A DNA stretch of 61,294 nt from Verrucomicrobiales bacterium. Its GTDB lineage: Bacteria > Verrucomicrobiota > Verrucomicrobiia > Limisphaerales > CAIMTB01. Shown one piece after another: positions 37,447 to 48,700 of the stretch. The stretch is taken from contig JAEUHG010000144.1 in assembly GCA_016795425.1 (NCBI GenBank), positions 1 to 61,294 on the forward strand. Direction: 5' to 3'. A program made the translations under genes and the position numbers. How positions within the stretch are numbered: position 1 is the stretch's first letter; each line of letters opens with the position of its first letter. The notes beneath the pieces were generated by a model. That model saw nothing but the letters and a program-made list of their open reading frames with translations, did not search any database and was not told the origin of the DNA.

Positions 37447-39870
37447 ATGAAACCTTATTTCATTCCCTTTCTGCGGGTATGGGTTCTCGGAATTTCGATC
37501 ACGTTCGGCCATAGCGACCTGTTCGCGGGCGAGGAGGAGGACCTGATCGCGGTGCTGCAATCGAATGCGGGTGCGCCGGTGAAGGCCGACGCGTGTGTGC
37601 GCTTGCGCCTGATTGGATCGGCGCGTTCCGTCCCGGCTATCGCCGGCCTGCTGGGCGATGAACGGCTTTCTCAGGCGGCGCGTCATGCGCTCGAGGAGCT
37701 GCCGGTGGTCGAGGCGACCACGGCCCTTCGCGGGGCCCTCGGGACCACCACCGGCGCAAACAGGCTTGGCATCATCGATTCCCTGGGGTGGCGGCGGGAC
37801 CCTGAAGCGGTCCCCGCACTGACCCGGTTGCTCACCGACGGCGAGTCGACGGTTGCAATAGCGGCGGCCAATGCCTTGACCCGTATCGGTGGCGATGACG
37901 TTCGGGCGGCGCTTCAATCGGCGAAGGACAAGGTGTCGGCCCCAGTTCGAGCCGCCGTGATCAACGGATTGCTGGCTGCCGCTGGGCGATTGCTCGAGGA
38001 AGGGCGAGGTCCGGAGGCCATGGCCCTTTATCAGACCCTCACGGACGCCACCGAGGATGAGACCGTCCGAGTGGCGGCCTTCAGCGGACGTCTGCGCGCG
38101 GCTGGTGACGACGGGTTGTCCGCGATTCTCGAGGGCCTGGAAACGAATGCCGATTCGGCCCTGCGATCGGCGGCGCTGCAGGCAGCCGTCTTGGTGCGCC
38201 CGCCCGGCATAACGACGGCCTTGGCGGATCTCTTGGGAAAGGCGACCCCGACGGATCAGGCGGTCCTCGTTCCTCTGTTACGGCGTTTGGGCGATCCGGC
38301 GGCAGCGCCAGCGGTGATGAAGGTGGCCCGCGACGGGGCGTCGGAGGTGCGCGTGGATGCCTTGGCGACGTTGGGTGAATTGGGAGACGCCAGTGCCGTG
38401 CCGTTGCTTCTGGAGGCTGCGACTCGCAGCGACGGGTTGATCCAGGCGACGGCCCGGGGCGCGTTGGTGAATCTGCGCCGGGGCCAGGTGACCTCGGTGA
38501 TGTTGGCGAGTCTCAACGCCGCCTCGGCGGAGACGCGCCGTGAAGTGTTCCGCGCACTCGGTGCGCGTGGAGACCACGCGGCGGTGGGGCCGCTGATGAC
38601 CTTGGTAGCGCAACCTCTCCCGGAACTGGTTCCCGGGGCCTTGCAGGCGTTAGGCCATCTTGTGGGGGCCGGCGATTTGCCGGCCCTGGTCGACCTGCTG
38701 ACGGCGGCGCGCGACGAGGACACGCGACGCGGAATCGTCAGTGTTTTCGAATCGATGGTGGAACGGTCCGGCCCGGACGCGCCCGTTGACATCGATCCGA
38801 TCCTGCGCGTCCTGTCGAACGGGTCGCGCGACGCGCGGGTGGCGCTGTTTCCGGTCGGGATGCTCCTTTCGGATCCGCGGCTGCGTCCAGCCTATCGCGT
38901 CGCGCTGCGTGATGCGGATGACGGGATTCGCGCCGCGGCGGCCCGAGCTTTGTGCGACACGCGGGACGCCGGATTTCTGCCCGACCTTTTGGAGATAGCG
39001 CGCGGGACGACCAACACGACATTGCGATCGCTGTCCATCGAGGGGTTCGTTCGATTGGTCGCCGAGGAATCGTCGGCACTTTCCCTGCCGCAGCGTGTCG
39101 AGGCCTTGTCCGACCTCTGCAAGATGAGGCTCGACGCCGCGGATCGGCGCCGCGTCCTGTCGGGTTTGTCCAAGGTGGCGGATTTGCGAACCTACGAGTT
39201 GGCGAGAAACCTGGGCGCGGATGCGGAAGTTCAGTCGCACGCCGAATTCGCCAGGGTCCAGATTGCCGGGGGCCTTCGGTCGAACGACTTCGAGCGCGTG
39301 GAGTCCGAGCTTCGCCAGTTGGCGTCACAGGCCAAGGATCCTTCGGTACGGACCAACGCCCAATCGGTGCTTCAACGCTGGGATTCGGGGTGGGTAGGCG
39401 CGGGGCCGTATCGTGTCCCTGGAAAGCCGGCTTCGGAACTCTTCGACGTCACCTTTCCACCCGAAAAGGCCGACGCCAAGGACCTGGCCTGGCATCGCGT
39501 GCCCGGCTCCGCCGACCCGGCTCGCCCTGGGGAGGTCGACTTGGGTGAATTCGCCGGAGGCGATCACGCGGTGGTTTATGTGAAGACGCAGTTGCACGTC
39601 GACTCGGATCAGGACGCGCGCTTTGCCATCGGATCCGATGATGGGATCAAGCTCTGGTTAAATGGAGCGTTGATCCACGCCAACAACGCGGTTCGAGGAC
39701 TGACGCCTGGGCAGGACCAGGCCACGGGGCGACTGAAGGCGGGATGGAATGACCTGCTGGCCAAGGTTACTCAGCATACGGCCGGTTGCGGGCTTTCGAT
39801 GCGGGTCACACGCCCTGACGGCGCGCCTTTGCCTGGACTTCGCCTGTCTGCCGCTGGCGCAGCGAAATGA
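37447..39870 (+). CDS. secreted HEAT-repeat protein with C-terminal beta-sandwich domain
   Basis: The protein has 807 residues from the ATG at 37447, with a signal peptide (FLRVWVLGISITFGHSDLFAG). Residues 30-630 are a long array of HEAT-like helical repeats (for example VPLLLEAATRSDGLIQATARGALVNL). Residues 648-807 form a beta-sandwich (WVGAGPYRVPG, AIGSDDGIKLWLNGALIH, GWNDLLAKVTQHTAGCGLSMRV) like the NPCBM/PA14-related domains appended to such proteins. The oxidoreductase eight bases upstream may be its partner. HEAT arrays usually bind other proteins. Confidence 0.85.
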   Translation: MKPYFIPFLRVWVLGISITFGHSDLFAGEEEDLIAVLQSNAGAPVKADACVRLRLIGSARSVPAIAGLLGDERLSQAARHALEELPVVEATTALRGALGTTTGANRLGIIDSLGWRRDPEAVPALTRLLTDGESTVAIAAANALTRIGGDDVRAALQSAKDKVSAPVRAAVINGLLAAAGRLLEEGRGPEAMALYQTLTDATEDETVRVAAFSGRLRAAGDDGLSAILEGLETNADSALRSAALQAAVLVRPPGITTALADLLGKATPTDQAVLVPLLRRLGDPAAAPAVMKVARDGASEVRVDALATLGELGDASAVPLLLEAATRSDGLIQATARGALVNLRRGQVTSVMLASLNAASAETRREVFRALGARGDHAAVGPLMTLVAQPLPELVPGALQALGHLVGAGDLPALVDLLTAARDEDTRRGIVSVFESMVERSGPDAPVDIDPILRVLSNGSRDARVALFPVGMLLSDPRLRPAYRVALRDADDGIRAAAARALCDTRDAGFLPDLLEIARGTTNTTLRSLSIEGFVRLVAEESSALSLPQRVEALSDLCKMRLDAADRRRVLSGLSKVADLRTYELARNLGADAEVQSHAEFARVQIAGGLRSNDFERVESELRQLASQAKDPSVRTNAQSVLQRWDSGWVGAGPYRVPGKPASELFDVTFPPEKADAKDLAWHRVPGSADPARPGEVDLGEFAGGDHAVVYVKTQLHVDSDQDARFAIGSDDGIKLWLNGALIHANNAVRGLTPGQDQATGRLKAGWNDLLAKVTQHTAGCGLSMRVTRPDGAPLPGLRLSAAGAAK

Positions 39871-40024
39871 GGAAGGACGGAATAGGGGGCGGGGAATGGC
39901 AAAGGGTTGAGGTTCGATCGACTTGCGGACGGGAGGATTTTTAGAACGGCTGGAGGTCTCGGCGCTTTTCCTGGCCAAAGGGCTCTTGCGGGATGGCACG
40001 GAATACCGCTGCAATCGGCCATCC

Positions 40025-40747
40025 ATGAACGAGGGGGCCTCATTCCCTGAAACCGTTTGGAGCGACGTGCTCGACGCGGCGGATCGAACCGATCCGGAGC
40101 GGGCGCGCACCGCGGTTTGCCGGTTGTGCGAGCGTTATCATGGGGCGATTCAAGCCTGGTTCCTTGGGCGAATGATGACTCGGACGGTGGCGGCAGATTT
40201 GACCCAGGAATTCCTTGTGACATGGCTGCGACGCGACACGCCTCTGGGGGATTTTCGTCGGGGCGAACGCCGCTTCCGAGAATTCCTCAGCACTTGTCTT
40301 CGACGGTTCGCCGCCTCCCAACATGTGAAGGGGGTCGCGGCGAAGCGCGGGGGAGGCGCGGCGCATGTCGCATTGGACGATCAGGAGTTGCCGGTCGAAG
40401 CCCATCCCGACCAACTGCTGGATTTGGAGATAGCTCGGCAGATCCATGGCGAAGTGTTGTCCGAGATGTCAGCGCGGTGGACAGAACGAGTGGGCCATCG
40501 GGCATGGCCCAGGCTCCGCGACATGGCTCTGGGATCCGAACCGGCGGTCGATTATGCGTCCGTGAGTCGAGATCTGGATGTGCCCTTGGGATCGATCAAG
40601 GGCTGGGTCTTTCGGCTGCGCCAGGAACATTACGAGGGCTATATGCGTCGGGTGCGCGCCATCAGCTTGCCGGGCGAGGAAGTGCATGAGGCGCGGAACT
40701 TGTTGGGTTTGTTGGTGCGGCATGGATTTGGAGACGACGTTTCGTAA
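40025..40747 (+). CDS. ECF-like sigma factor of a Hanks-kinase-linked group
   Basis: The protein has 240 residues from the ATG at 40025. Region 2 is recognised in ARTAVCRLCERYHGAIQAWF ... AADLTQEFLVTWLRRD; region 4 in VDYASVSRDLDVPLGSIKGWVFRLRQEHYEGYMRRV. No anti-sigma gene is adjacent; instead a Ser/Thr kinase starts 54 bases downstream. Kinase-linked ECF groups elsewhere are activated by phosphorylation rather than by anti-sigma release. It is followed by the same gene order as the second module (50709). Confidence 0.8.
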   Translation: MNEGASFPETVWSDVLDAADRTDPERARTAVCRLCERYHGAIQAWFLGRMMTRTVAADLTQEFLVTWLRRDTPLGDFRRGERRFREFLSTCLRRFAASQHVKGVAAKRGGGAAHVALDDQELPVEAHPDQLLDLEIARQIHGEVLSEMSARWTERVGHRAWPRLRDMALGSEPAVDYASVSRDLDVPLGSIKGWVFRLRQEHYEGYMRRVRAISLPGEEVHEARNLLGLLVRHGFGDDVS

Positions 40748-40801
40748 CCGGTGCTCCTCGTTTCGGTTAGGTTTCCCGGACGGCTTGAATTGGTTTTCGC
40801 A

Positions 40802-43800
40802 ATGAATGCGACGCGTTATCAGACGTTTGGGCATTATCTGCTGCTCGGCGAGATTGCCGAGGGTGGCATGGGCGCGGTGTACCAGGCGATGGATACGCGA
40901 CTCAACCGGGCATGCGCCTTGAAGCTGATCCGGGCGGGCGCCTTGGCATCACCCGCGGAGCGCGCTCGATTTTTCGTCGAAGCGGAAGCGGCTGCGACGT
41001 TGGATCATGGGGACATTGTTCGGGTCTATCAGGCCGGGGAATTGGATGGGCAGCCATTCCTGGCGATGGAGTTGGTGGAGGGCGGCACGCTCGCCGACCG
41101 TCTCAGGGCCGGGCCGATGGCATTCCGGGAAGCTGCCGAGTTTGTGTTGCGACTTGCGGCGGCGGTACAGCACGCCCATGACCGCGGTGTGTTGCACCGC
41201 GACCTCAAGCCAGGAAATGTGCTTGTGGCTTCGACCGGCGCGCCTCGACTTACGGATTTTGGTTTGGCGCGATTGATCGACCGGGACGGGGACCTGACCC
41301 GTACCGCGGTGGTACTTGGCACTCCTGCTTATCTGGCACCGGAATTGGCGACGGGTAATGCCCGGCAAGCGACCACCGCTGCCGATGTGTACGGTTTGGG
41401 GGCGATTCTTTACGAATGCGTGACCGGCAGGGCGCCCTATGGCGGCACCCATCCGCTCGCGGTGCTGGGAGCCGTCCAGCAGGGACCGCCGGATTCACCA
41501 CTGCGCCATCGGCCGGATCTTCCCCGTGATCTGGCGGTCATTCTCCAGCGCGCCATGGAGCGAGATCCAGCCAAGCGATTGGCGTCGGCCGGGGAACTGG
41601 CAAGGGAGCTGGACCGGTGGCTGAAGGGAGAGCCGATCCGGTCCCGGCCGGCATCCTTGACCGAACTCTGTTCGAGTTGGGCGCGGCGAAACCCCATGCC
41701 AGCGGGCCTCCTCGCCGTCTCCGCTCTCTTGCTGGCAGGCTTGTTCGTCGCCATGGCGCTGGGTCGGCACCGGATACAAGGGGCTCTGGCATTGGCGGAA
41801 GCAAGGCAGCAGGAGGCGCAGCGCGAGGCGGCGATGAACCGACGGCGGTTTATGCGTTCGTTGGCTGATCGGGCGATGGATTGGCAGGACAATGGTAAGC
41901 CGACGGCCGCTTTGCCCGAGATTGCCGCCGCTTGGCGCAACGATGCCGGGGGCGGGGATCGGGAGTATGTGCATCGGCTGCGGTTTGGGACGGCATTGGA
42001 CCTTGCCCCGCGCCCGCTTTGGATGGAGGCCACTGGTGTTCCTCATGAGAAGCTCGCGTGGAGCCTGGACGGCCGCTCGTTGGCTACCGGTGGGGAAGCG
42101 CGGCAGCTTGTGTTGTGGGACGCCACGACCGGGAAAAGGCGGGGAGGTCCATTTCCCTGCAACGGTCCGGTGCGGGCGATGTCGTTCACTCGCGATGGCG
42201 ACGGCCTGGTGGCAGCGGTGGGCGATTCCGCCGACCAGGGCGAGTTGATCCTGCTCGACAGCGAGATGGTCGAGTCTCGGCAACGGCAGTTGACGCCATC
42301 GTCCGCCCGTCAGTTGATGATGCATTCGAGGGAGGCGGTAGTCGCTGGGGCGCTGAAGAACGGCGAGGTGCGATTCTGGAGTCTGCCTCTTCTGGAACCG
42401 CTGGAACCGGTGTTGCAACACCGTCAGGAGGTTGTGTCACTTGCCTTCTCGCCAGATGGTGAGCTGTTGGCGACGGCAAGTTGGGACGAAACGGCGGTGC
42501 TTTGGGACTGGAGGCGGGGACGGGCGGTGATCCCTCCGATGCGCCATCCTGAGTGGTTGCGTGCCGTGGCGTTTCGACCGGGCCATGCGCAGGTGGCGAC
42601 TGCGGCGGATGACGGCGTCGTGCGCCTGTGGAATGCGCGGACGGGACGATTGGATCTTGAGATACCTGGGCATCACGCGAGGACCACTCGCCTGGCATTT
42701 GACCCGGCAGGCCGCTGGCTGGCCAGCGCCAGCAATGATCGGACCGCGCGGGTTCGGGATGCGGGAAGCGGTATGGATCAGACGCCGCCGTTGATGCACG
42801 GCAACGACGTGGTGGTCCTAGGTTTTCACCCATCACGACCGCTGCTCTTCACCGCCTCGCGGGACCGCATGATCCGATTTTGGGAATTGCCAAGCGGGAA
42901 CGCCGCGAGCCCTCCGCTGCTCCACGGCGGGCCCGTGTTCGAAGCCGCACTTCGGCCGGATGGAGAACGCCTCGCCAGCACCAGCGCAGACGGCATGCTT
43001 CGCGTCTGGTCGATTCCTGCACCGGATTCGGGCCGAGGGCTGAGCTTCATGGAGGGTTTGGGGCGCGCCGTTTCCGTGAGCCGGGACGGGCGCCGGGTTT
43101 GCATCGGGGATTCGTCGGGTGGAGTGAGGGTTTTGAGGGATGACGGGAGTCTCGATCAGGTGATGCATGTGGGAAGTCCATCCGGACCCCCGGTGAGTTG
43201 GGTTGGGTTTTCCATGGATGATCAATGGCTGGCGGCGACGTGGCGCGACGGGAAAGTCCGTTGGTGGCATTTGCCCGAAAGCGAACTTACGACTTCGGTG
43301 ATCTCCCACGAAGGTGAAGCCTGGCAGGGAGTCTTTTTGCCCAATTCCGCGACGCTGTTGACCGGTGGTTCCGATGGCCGTGTTTTGGCGCATTCCTTGG
43401 ATCCTTCGGCAGTTGTTCCAGATCTGCCCGATTGTCCAAGTCCGGTGATCTCATTGGCGGTTTCCCCGGATGGCCGGTGGCTCGCTGCGGGCACGGGTCG
43501 GTCTTCCGGTCCGGCGCGTCAATCGGGGTGTGCGCTCCATCTTTTCGACTTGTCGGCCCGTGGTCGGGCGCTGCCGCTGCAGGCTGCCGGCGGACCGGTG
43601 CGGGTGGTTTCATTCGATCCGTGGGGACGCCGTATGGCTTGGGCGGCAGGGGATGGTTGGATTCGGCTCCAATACCTCGCTGACGGGCAGCCCGAGGTTG
43701 CCGCGAGTTTCGCCCATGCGGATGACGTGTTGTCGCTGGAATGGTCGGCGGACGGCCGACGACTCTTGACTGGGAGCGCGGATGGGACGGCACGGGTGTG

Positions 43801-44236
43801 GGACATCGAATCGGGTGCGCCCTCGGTGCCGGCCATGCGGCACCACGGTAGCGTGCGGGCCACGTGGGCCGGTGGCGGGCGGTTGATTCTGACGGCGAGC
43901 CAGGATCAGGTGGCGCGTCTTTGGGATGCGGGTACGGGTGAGGCGGTCACTGGCAAACTGGAACACGGCGGACGAATTCTCTCGGCGGTTTGGCTGGAAC
44001 CAAGTCTTTCGGTGGTGACCCTGGGGGCGGACCGTGCCGTTCGATTTTGGAGGTTTCGGCCATTCGGCGGCACGATCGACGACGCCTTGCGTCTCTCAAG
44101 GGCGTTGGCCGCAGAGGAGGTGGACGCCATGGGGGGGCGGGTGCCGGTACGGCCCGAGGATTTGGCAACCGCTTGGAATGAGGTGGCCCGAGCGGCCCTG
44201 CCTGGTGCCGCAGAGGCTCGGCCGATGGTTAGATAG
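40802..44236 (+). CDS. membrane Hanks-type Ser/Thr kinase with WD40 repeats
   Basis: The protein has 1144 residues from the ATG at 40802. Residues 10-275 are a Hanks kinase: LLLGEIAEGGMGAVYQA, Lys41 in ACALKLIRAG, HRDLKPGN (132-139), DFGLA from D152, and APE in LAPELATG. One membrane segment follows (PAGLLAVSALLLAGLFVAMAL, near 302-322). Residues 400-1120 hold many WD40 units (ATASWDETAVLWDWRRG, TGSADGTARVWDIESG). The WD40 part is probably outside the cytoplasm or at the membrane face; topology is inferred. It likely senses a signal and phosphorylates the sigma factor encoded just upstream. Confidence 0.93.
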   Translation: MNATRYQTFGHYLLLGEIAEGGMGAVYQAMDTRLNRACALKLIRAGALASPAERARFFVEAEAAATLDHGDIVRVYQAGELDGQPFLAMELVEGGTLADRLRAGPMAFREAAEFVLRLAAAVQHAHDRGVLHRDLKPGNVLVASTGAPRLTDFGLARLIDRDGDLTRTAVVLGTPAYLAPELATGNARQATTAADVYGLGAILYECVTGRAPYGGTHPLAVLGAVQQGPPDSPLRHRPDLPRDLAVILQRAMERDPAKRLASAGELARELDRWLKGEPIRSRPASLTELCSSWARRNPMPAGLLAVSALLLAGLFVAMALGRHRIQGALALAEARQQEAQREAAMNRRRFMRSLADRAMDWQDNGKPTAALPEIAAAWRNDAGGGDREYVHRLRFGTALDLAPRPLWMEATGVPHEKLAWSLDGRSLATGGEARQLVLWDATTGKRRGGPFPCNGPVRAMSFTRDGDGLVAAVGDSADQGELILLDSEMVESRQRQLTPSSARQLMMHSREAVVAGALKNGEVRFWSLPLLEPLEPVLQHRQEVVSLAFSPDGELLATASWDETAVLWDWRRGRAVIPPMRHPEWLRAVAFRPGHAQVATAADDGVVRLWNARTGRLDLEIPGHHARTTRLAFDPAGRWLASASNDRTARVRDAGSGMDQTPPLMHGNDVVVLGFHPSRPLLFTASRDRMIRFWELPSGNAASPPLLHGGPVFEAALRPDGERLASTSADGMLRVWSIPAPDSGRGLSFMEGLGRAVSVSRDGRRVCIGDSSGGVRVLRDDGSLDQVMHVGSPSGPPVSWVGFSMDDQWLAATWRDGKVRWWHLPESELTTSVISHEGEAWQGVFLPNSATLLTGGSDGRVLAHSLDPSAVVPDLPDCPSPVISLAVSPDGRWLAAGTGRSSGPARQSGCALHLFDLSARGRALPLQAAGGPVRVVSFDPWGRRMAWAAGDGWIRLQYLADGQPEVAASFAHADDVLSLEWSADGRRLLTGSADGTARVWDIESGAPSVPAMRHHGSVRATWAGGGRLILTASQDQVARLWDAGTGEAVTGKLEHGGRILSAVWLEPSLSVVTLGADRAVRFWRFRPFGGTIDDALRLSRALAAEEVDAMGGRVPVRPEDLATAWNEVARAALPGAAEARPMVR

Positions 44237-44290
44237 CGATCTTACCCATTCCTGTAACCCATCCGCGGATTCTTCGTTAATGGCCTTGAA

Positions 44291-45751
44291 ATGAGCGCCA
44301 TCGAGTCGAAGTCCGGGCCCGCCACCCCCGGTATTGAACGACGAGAAATATCCCCGGTGTTCCGAGCCTTCCGGGTCAGCCGCGCAATCCTCGGAATCCT
44401 CGAATGCGTCGTCCTGGCCACGGTTTTCCAGGGCACTGCGAGGGCAGTGAACCCATGTCAGAACGCGGCGTCGGAGGACGTGGAGATCCAGATCCAACGA
44501 TCGGGGTTCTATCTGCAGAGCTCGACTGGGGTGCAGCCCGACGCCCGCGTGTCCGAGTACTTCGAACCCGTTCCGTCTCCGTTCCTGGTGGAGGCTACCG
44601 AATCCGGGAACGAGGGATTTGGTTTTCCCGACGTGAGTTTCGAGGGGACGGTTTCCATGACCTTCGGGCAGGCGGGTTTCGAAATGCCGGCCCTCAATTG
44701 GTCACAGCACCTTGCGGGATTCGGCTCCGAGGAATCGATGGCGAGTGGGACGGGCGGCGGGCTCGTGACGTTCCAGTACAATGACGCGGGCGCGGGGTTT
44801 ACAGGTTCGCTGGCGGCACCGTCTTGGTCCATGCCGACGCCAGCCTTTCGCGCACCGTCACCGGACCAGATCATCGACCCTTCGAAGCCCGTGACGTTCC
44901 AGTGGGCTCCGTTGGTGCGGAACCCCGCAACAGAGGTAACCCTGTTCCAGATTCGCGCGTCGGAAGACGACTCGTTCCAGGGTAACGCGGTGTTCGCAAC
45001 GGTGCCGTGCACGATACCCTTCCCGTTGCCGTGGATTGTCCCCATGGCCTCGGATGCAACGTCGATCAGCGTCCCGTCAGGCATTTTTACCAACCGACAG
45101 GCGCGGTATTCGGCCCATCTGTCCATCGTGCGGTTTCAAGGGGAGCGACAAGGCATTTCACCGATGAGTTGGAGCATGGATCTGACCGACCGCAAGGTGA
45201 CGGCGATGCCACTTCAGATTCTCGGTGGGACGACGCCTCTGGTTCAGCCTCGCATCGTTGGTTATTCGCAGGCCCAAACGGTGAAGGAGGGAGAGACGGC
45301 AAAGCTTTTCGTGACGGCGGAGGGAAGCGTGCCCTTGACCTATCAATGGCAAAAGAACGGCGTGGACCTCTTATCGGCCGAAGGGCCGGAGTGGATCATC
45401 GCGAAGGCGGCGGTCACGGACAGCGGGCTTTATAGGGTCGTGGTGAAGAACCGCGCCGGTTCGGTCATGAGTGAACCCGTTTTCCTTACCGTGCTGCCGG
45501 CGACGCCGGTCGCCCCAGTGGCGGCCCGGCTCCAGATCGACCGGGAGTCCGGCGGAAAACTTCTGATCGTGGCGACCCCGGAAAAGACCGGCCCCATGAT
45601 TCTCGAGATCAGCACCAACCTCACGACCTGGAATGCATGGCGGACGCAGCAAGTGGTCGCAGGTATCGCGGCGACCGTTTCGGTTTCGGACGCTGATCGC
45701 AACGGTACGAGGTGGTTTGTTCGTTCGAAGACTGGAAACACCAAACCGTAG
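44291..45751 (+). CDS. secreted protein with Ig-like domain and recurring C-terminal module
   Basis: This 486-residue protein has a signal sequence after a long N-region (RAILGILECVVLATVFQGTARA). Residues about 40-320 are beta-rich and unrecognised. Residues 330-405 form an Ig-like domain (AQTVKEGETAKLFVTAEGS, LTYQWQKNGVDL, DSGLYRVVVKNRAGSV). The last 70 residues resemble the shared C-terminal module (PMILEISTNLTTWNAWR), although the final YYRV motif is replaced by TRWFVRS. It lies 54 bases after the kinase. Confidence 0.7.
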   Translation: MSAIESKSGPATPGIERREISPVFRAFRVSRAILGILECVVLATVFQGTARAVNPCQNAASEDVEIQIQRSGFYLQSSTGVQPDARVSEYFEPVPSPFLVEATESGNEGFGFPDVSFEGTVSMTFGQAGFEMPALNWSQHLAGFGSEESMASGTGGGLVTFQYNDAGAGFTGSLAAPSWSMPTPAFRAPSPDQIIDPSKPVTFQWAPLVRNPATEVTLFQIRASEDDSFQGNAVFATVPCTIPFPLPWIVPMASDATSISVPSGIFTNRQARYSAHLSIVRFQGERQGISPMSWSMDLTDRKVTAMPLQILGGTTPLVQPRIVGYSQAQTVKEGETAKLFVTAEGSVPLTYQWQKNGVDLLSAEGPEWIIAKAAVTDSGLYRVVVKNRAGSVMSEPVFLTVLPATPVAPVAARLQIDRESGGKLLIVATPEKTGPMILEISTNLTTWNAWRTQQVVAGIAATVSVSDADRNGTRWFVRSKTGNTKP

Positions 45752-45757
45752 ACCCCA

Positions 45758-48700
45758 GTGCGTTCAAACCGAGGACTCTTGGTACGGGTCGGCACCGCGT
45801 TTCGTCGCTCGCGGTGGTTGCTGTGGACCGTTCTTCTGGCGACCACGATGGCAGCCGCGCGGGGTGCCAGTCTGCAGTGGGACGGAGGTGCTGGAACAGA
45901 ATCGTGGCAGGATGCCGCGAACTGGTCCGGAGACCGACTCCCGACCAGCGGTGATGATGTGGCGCTCGGAGGTGCACGGGTCGTCGTTGGTGAAGGATTG
46001 GCCGAGGCTGGAACCTTGTCGAGTTCGGGGACCTTTCGGGTGAACGGTGGCGTGCTGAGGGTGGCGACCTCCGCGGTATTCTCCGGGGAAGTGATTCTGA
46101 GCCGCGGAAGTCTCGAGGGGGGTGGATTCTTTCTTAATGCAGGCACTTTCTTGTCGGAAGCGACCTTCGAAGGGCCAGCGACGCTGGATGTCTATCAAAG
46201 GACGGTGGGATTCCTTGGCAACTTGTCGACGAACGTTTCGCTGCGAGTCTTCACCTACCAGGACCGCGGCGCCGCGCTTTTGCAGGTGCCGGTTGGCGTG
46301 ACGGCGACCAATCGCGGACAGATACGGATTGGTGGCGCTGGCAATGCCCGAGCGGAATTGGGCGGGCGGGAGCGGGTGGGGGATCAAGTCAGTCGATTCG
46401 TGAACGAAGGCGTCGTCGCCTCGAGTTCTGCGAACAATAGCTATTTGTCCGTGGACACCGTGAATCGCGGTTCGATCGAGGCACCCACGCAAACAGCACT
46501 ACTCATCTGGAGCCTGGTTGAAAATGACGGGGGCGCGATCGGTACACTGGGCACCGGGTCCATCCAGTTTGCTTCAGGAGGGCTGTGGTGGAAATCCGGT
46601 CGATCCATCACGGGTTCGGTGCAGATGACCGGGGGCAGGTTGAGCGTGGAGGGGTCGACGGACGAACCCTCGGCGATCGCGGTCTGGCAAGGGGAGGTTG
46701 GATTCCTCGGCAATCTCGCCCCTGAGTTATCTGTCTACGTCTACGGAACCCAGGATCGGGCCTCGGGGGTCTTGAGGGTTCCCGACGGCCATTCGGCGAC
46801 CAATCGCGGCAGCATCCTGGTCGGTGGTGCGGGCAATTCCTTGGGAGTCGTGGTGAGTTCGGGGACTGTGGATGGCCGGACGAGCCGAGTGGTCAACGAG
46901 GGAACCATCGAGGCATTCGCCATCAACAATAGCAGCCTCTCGGCAACGACCCTCAATCGCGGTTCGATCAAGGCGCGGGACGGATCGACACTGTTCATTC
47001 GAGCGCAGGTGGACAATGAGGCGGGCGAGTTTGTCACTTCGGGTTCTGGCCAAATCACCATCGAGACAGGGGGCCTGCGCTGGTTGGGGGGACGGCGATT
47101 GGTTGGGAGTGTGGCGTTGACGGGCGGCACGTTGAGCGTGGAGGGGCCGACAGACGAACCCTCGGCGATCGCGGTCTGGCAAGGGGAGGTTGGATTCCTC
47201 GGCAATCTCGCCCCTGAGTTATCTGTCTACGTCTACGGAACCCAGGATCGGGCATCGGGGGTCTTGAGGATTCCCGCGGGGCATTCGGCGACCAACCGCG
47301 GCAGCATCCTGATGGGGGGCGCTGGAAATTCCTCGGGAGTCGTGGCGACTTCGGGGACTGTGGATGGCCGGACGAGCCGAGTGGTCAACGAGGGAACCAT
47401 CGAGGCATTCGCCATCAACAATAGCAGCCTCTCGGCAACGACCCTCAATCGCGGTTCGATCAAGGCGCGGGACGGATCGGTACTGTTCATTCGAGCGCAG
47501 GTGGACAATGAGGCGGGCGAGTTTGTCACCTCGGGTTCCGGCCAGATCACCATCGAGAGCGGAGGCCTGCGTTGGTTGGGGGGAAGGCGATTGGTCGGAA
47601 ATGTGGCGATGATCGGCGGCACCTTGAACGTGGAGGGACCCACGGAGGAGGCGTCGGGGGTGTCGGTGCAGCGAGGGGAGGTCTGGTTTCATGGAAATCT
47701 GGCTCCGGGACTGGTGATCTACGTCTATGGAATCCAGGATCGGGCATCGGGGGTTTTGAGGGTTCCCGTGGACCATTCGGCGACCAATCGCGGCAGCATC
47801 CTGATCGGTGGTGCGGGCAATTCCTTGGGAGTCGTGGCGACTTCGGGGACCGTGGACGGTCGGACGAGCCGATTAGTGAACGAGGGAAGCGTGGTCGCCG
47901 TTTCCCAGATCAATGCCTATCTTTCGGCGGACTTGGTCAGCCGAGGCGTCATTGCTGCCAATCATGGCGCCGTCCTTCAATTGTCGGCGGGCTATCGTCT
48001 GCTGACCGAGGGAGGATCGGTGAAGAGTGTGGGTTCAGGGCGGGTTCACATTGCCGCGGCGGTCGAAGTTCGAGGAGGCGAATGGCGGGGTGAATCCGGG
48101 AGTGGCGTTGAGATTGCAGGACCGTCACTTCACTGGGACGGAGGCCGCCTGGGACCGGGAGTGAGTTGTACCGCCGGTTCCATACGCGTGGGGGAAGGGG
48201 TGGTGGAAGCCAGCGAGTTGGTGGTTCTCAGGGGGCACACCTTTTTGGGGAATGATGGCTCCGCGGCCGTCTTGCGACTGGCGGGATCGGGTGCCGCCCT
48301 GGCGGTTCCCGCGGGCGCCGAGGTGGGGAATCGAGGGGTCTTGAAATTGGAGGATTCCTCTTCCATCGGAATCGCGGAGACTGGGCGGTTGATCAATCGC
48401 GGCCGCATTGAGGTATCGGGAGGCAATTCGTCCATCACTGGAAGCTGGGACAATTACGGAACGCTTTCGGTGGCCGGCGTGACTCTGAATCTCCATGGCG
48501 CCGGTCAATGGCTGCACAACTTTGGTCGGATCGAGGTCGAGACGGGGGGGCTTCTCCTGGATCGCCTCACGTTGCGGAATCACGTTGGAGCTAGGATCGC
48601 TGCTTCCGGGACGTTGTCGGTGAGCGGCGGCGCATGGATCCACGAAGGAGTGCTGGACCCGCGGCCTTGGTCGGGCGGGCTCAACTTGGTCGGGGATTTT

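Noticed and set aside
46727..47776. Repeated minus-strand frames inside the beta-helix gene
   Set aside because: They repeat only because the 492-bp unit repeats; the sense strand has the coherent protein.
46150..48116. Tandem repeats as a possible CRISPR array
   Set aside because: The period is 492 bp, the repeats are coding and in frame, and there are no short repeats with unique spacers.
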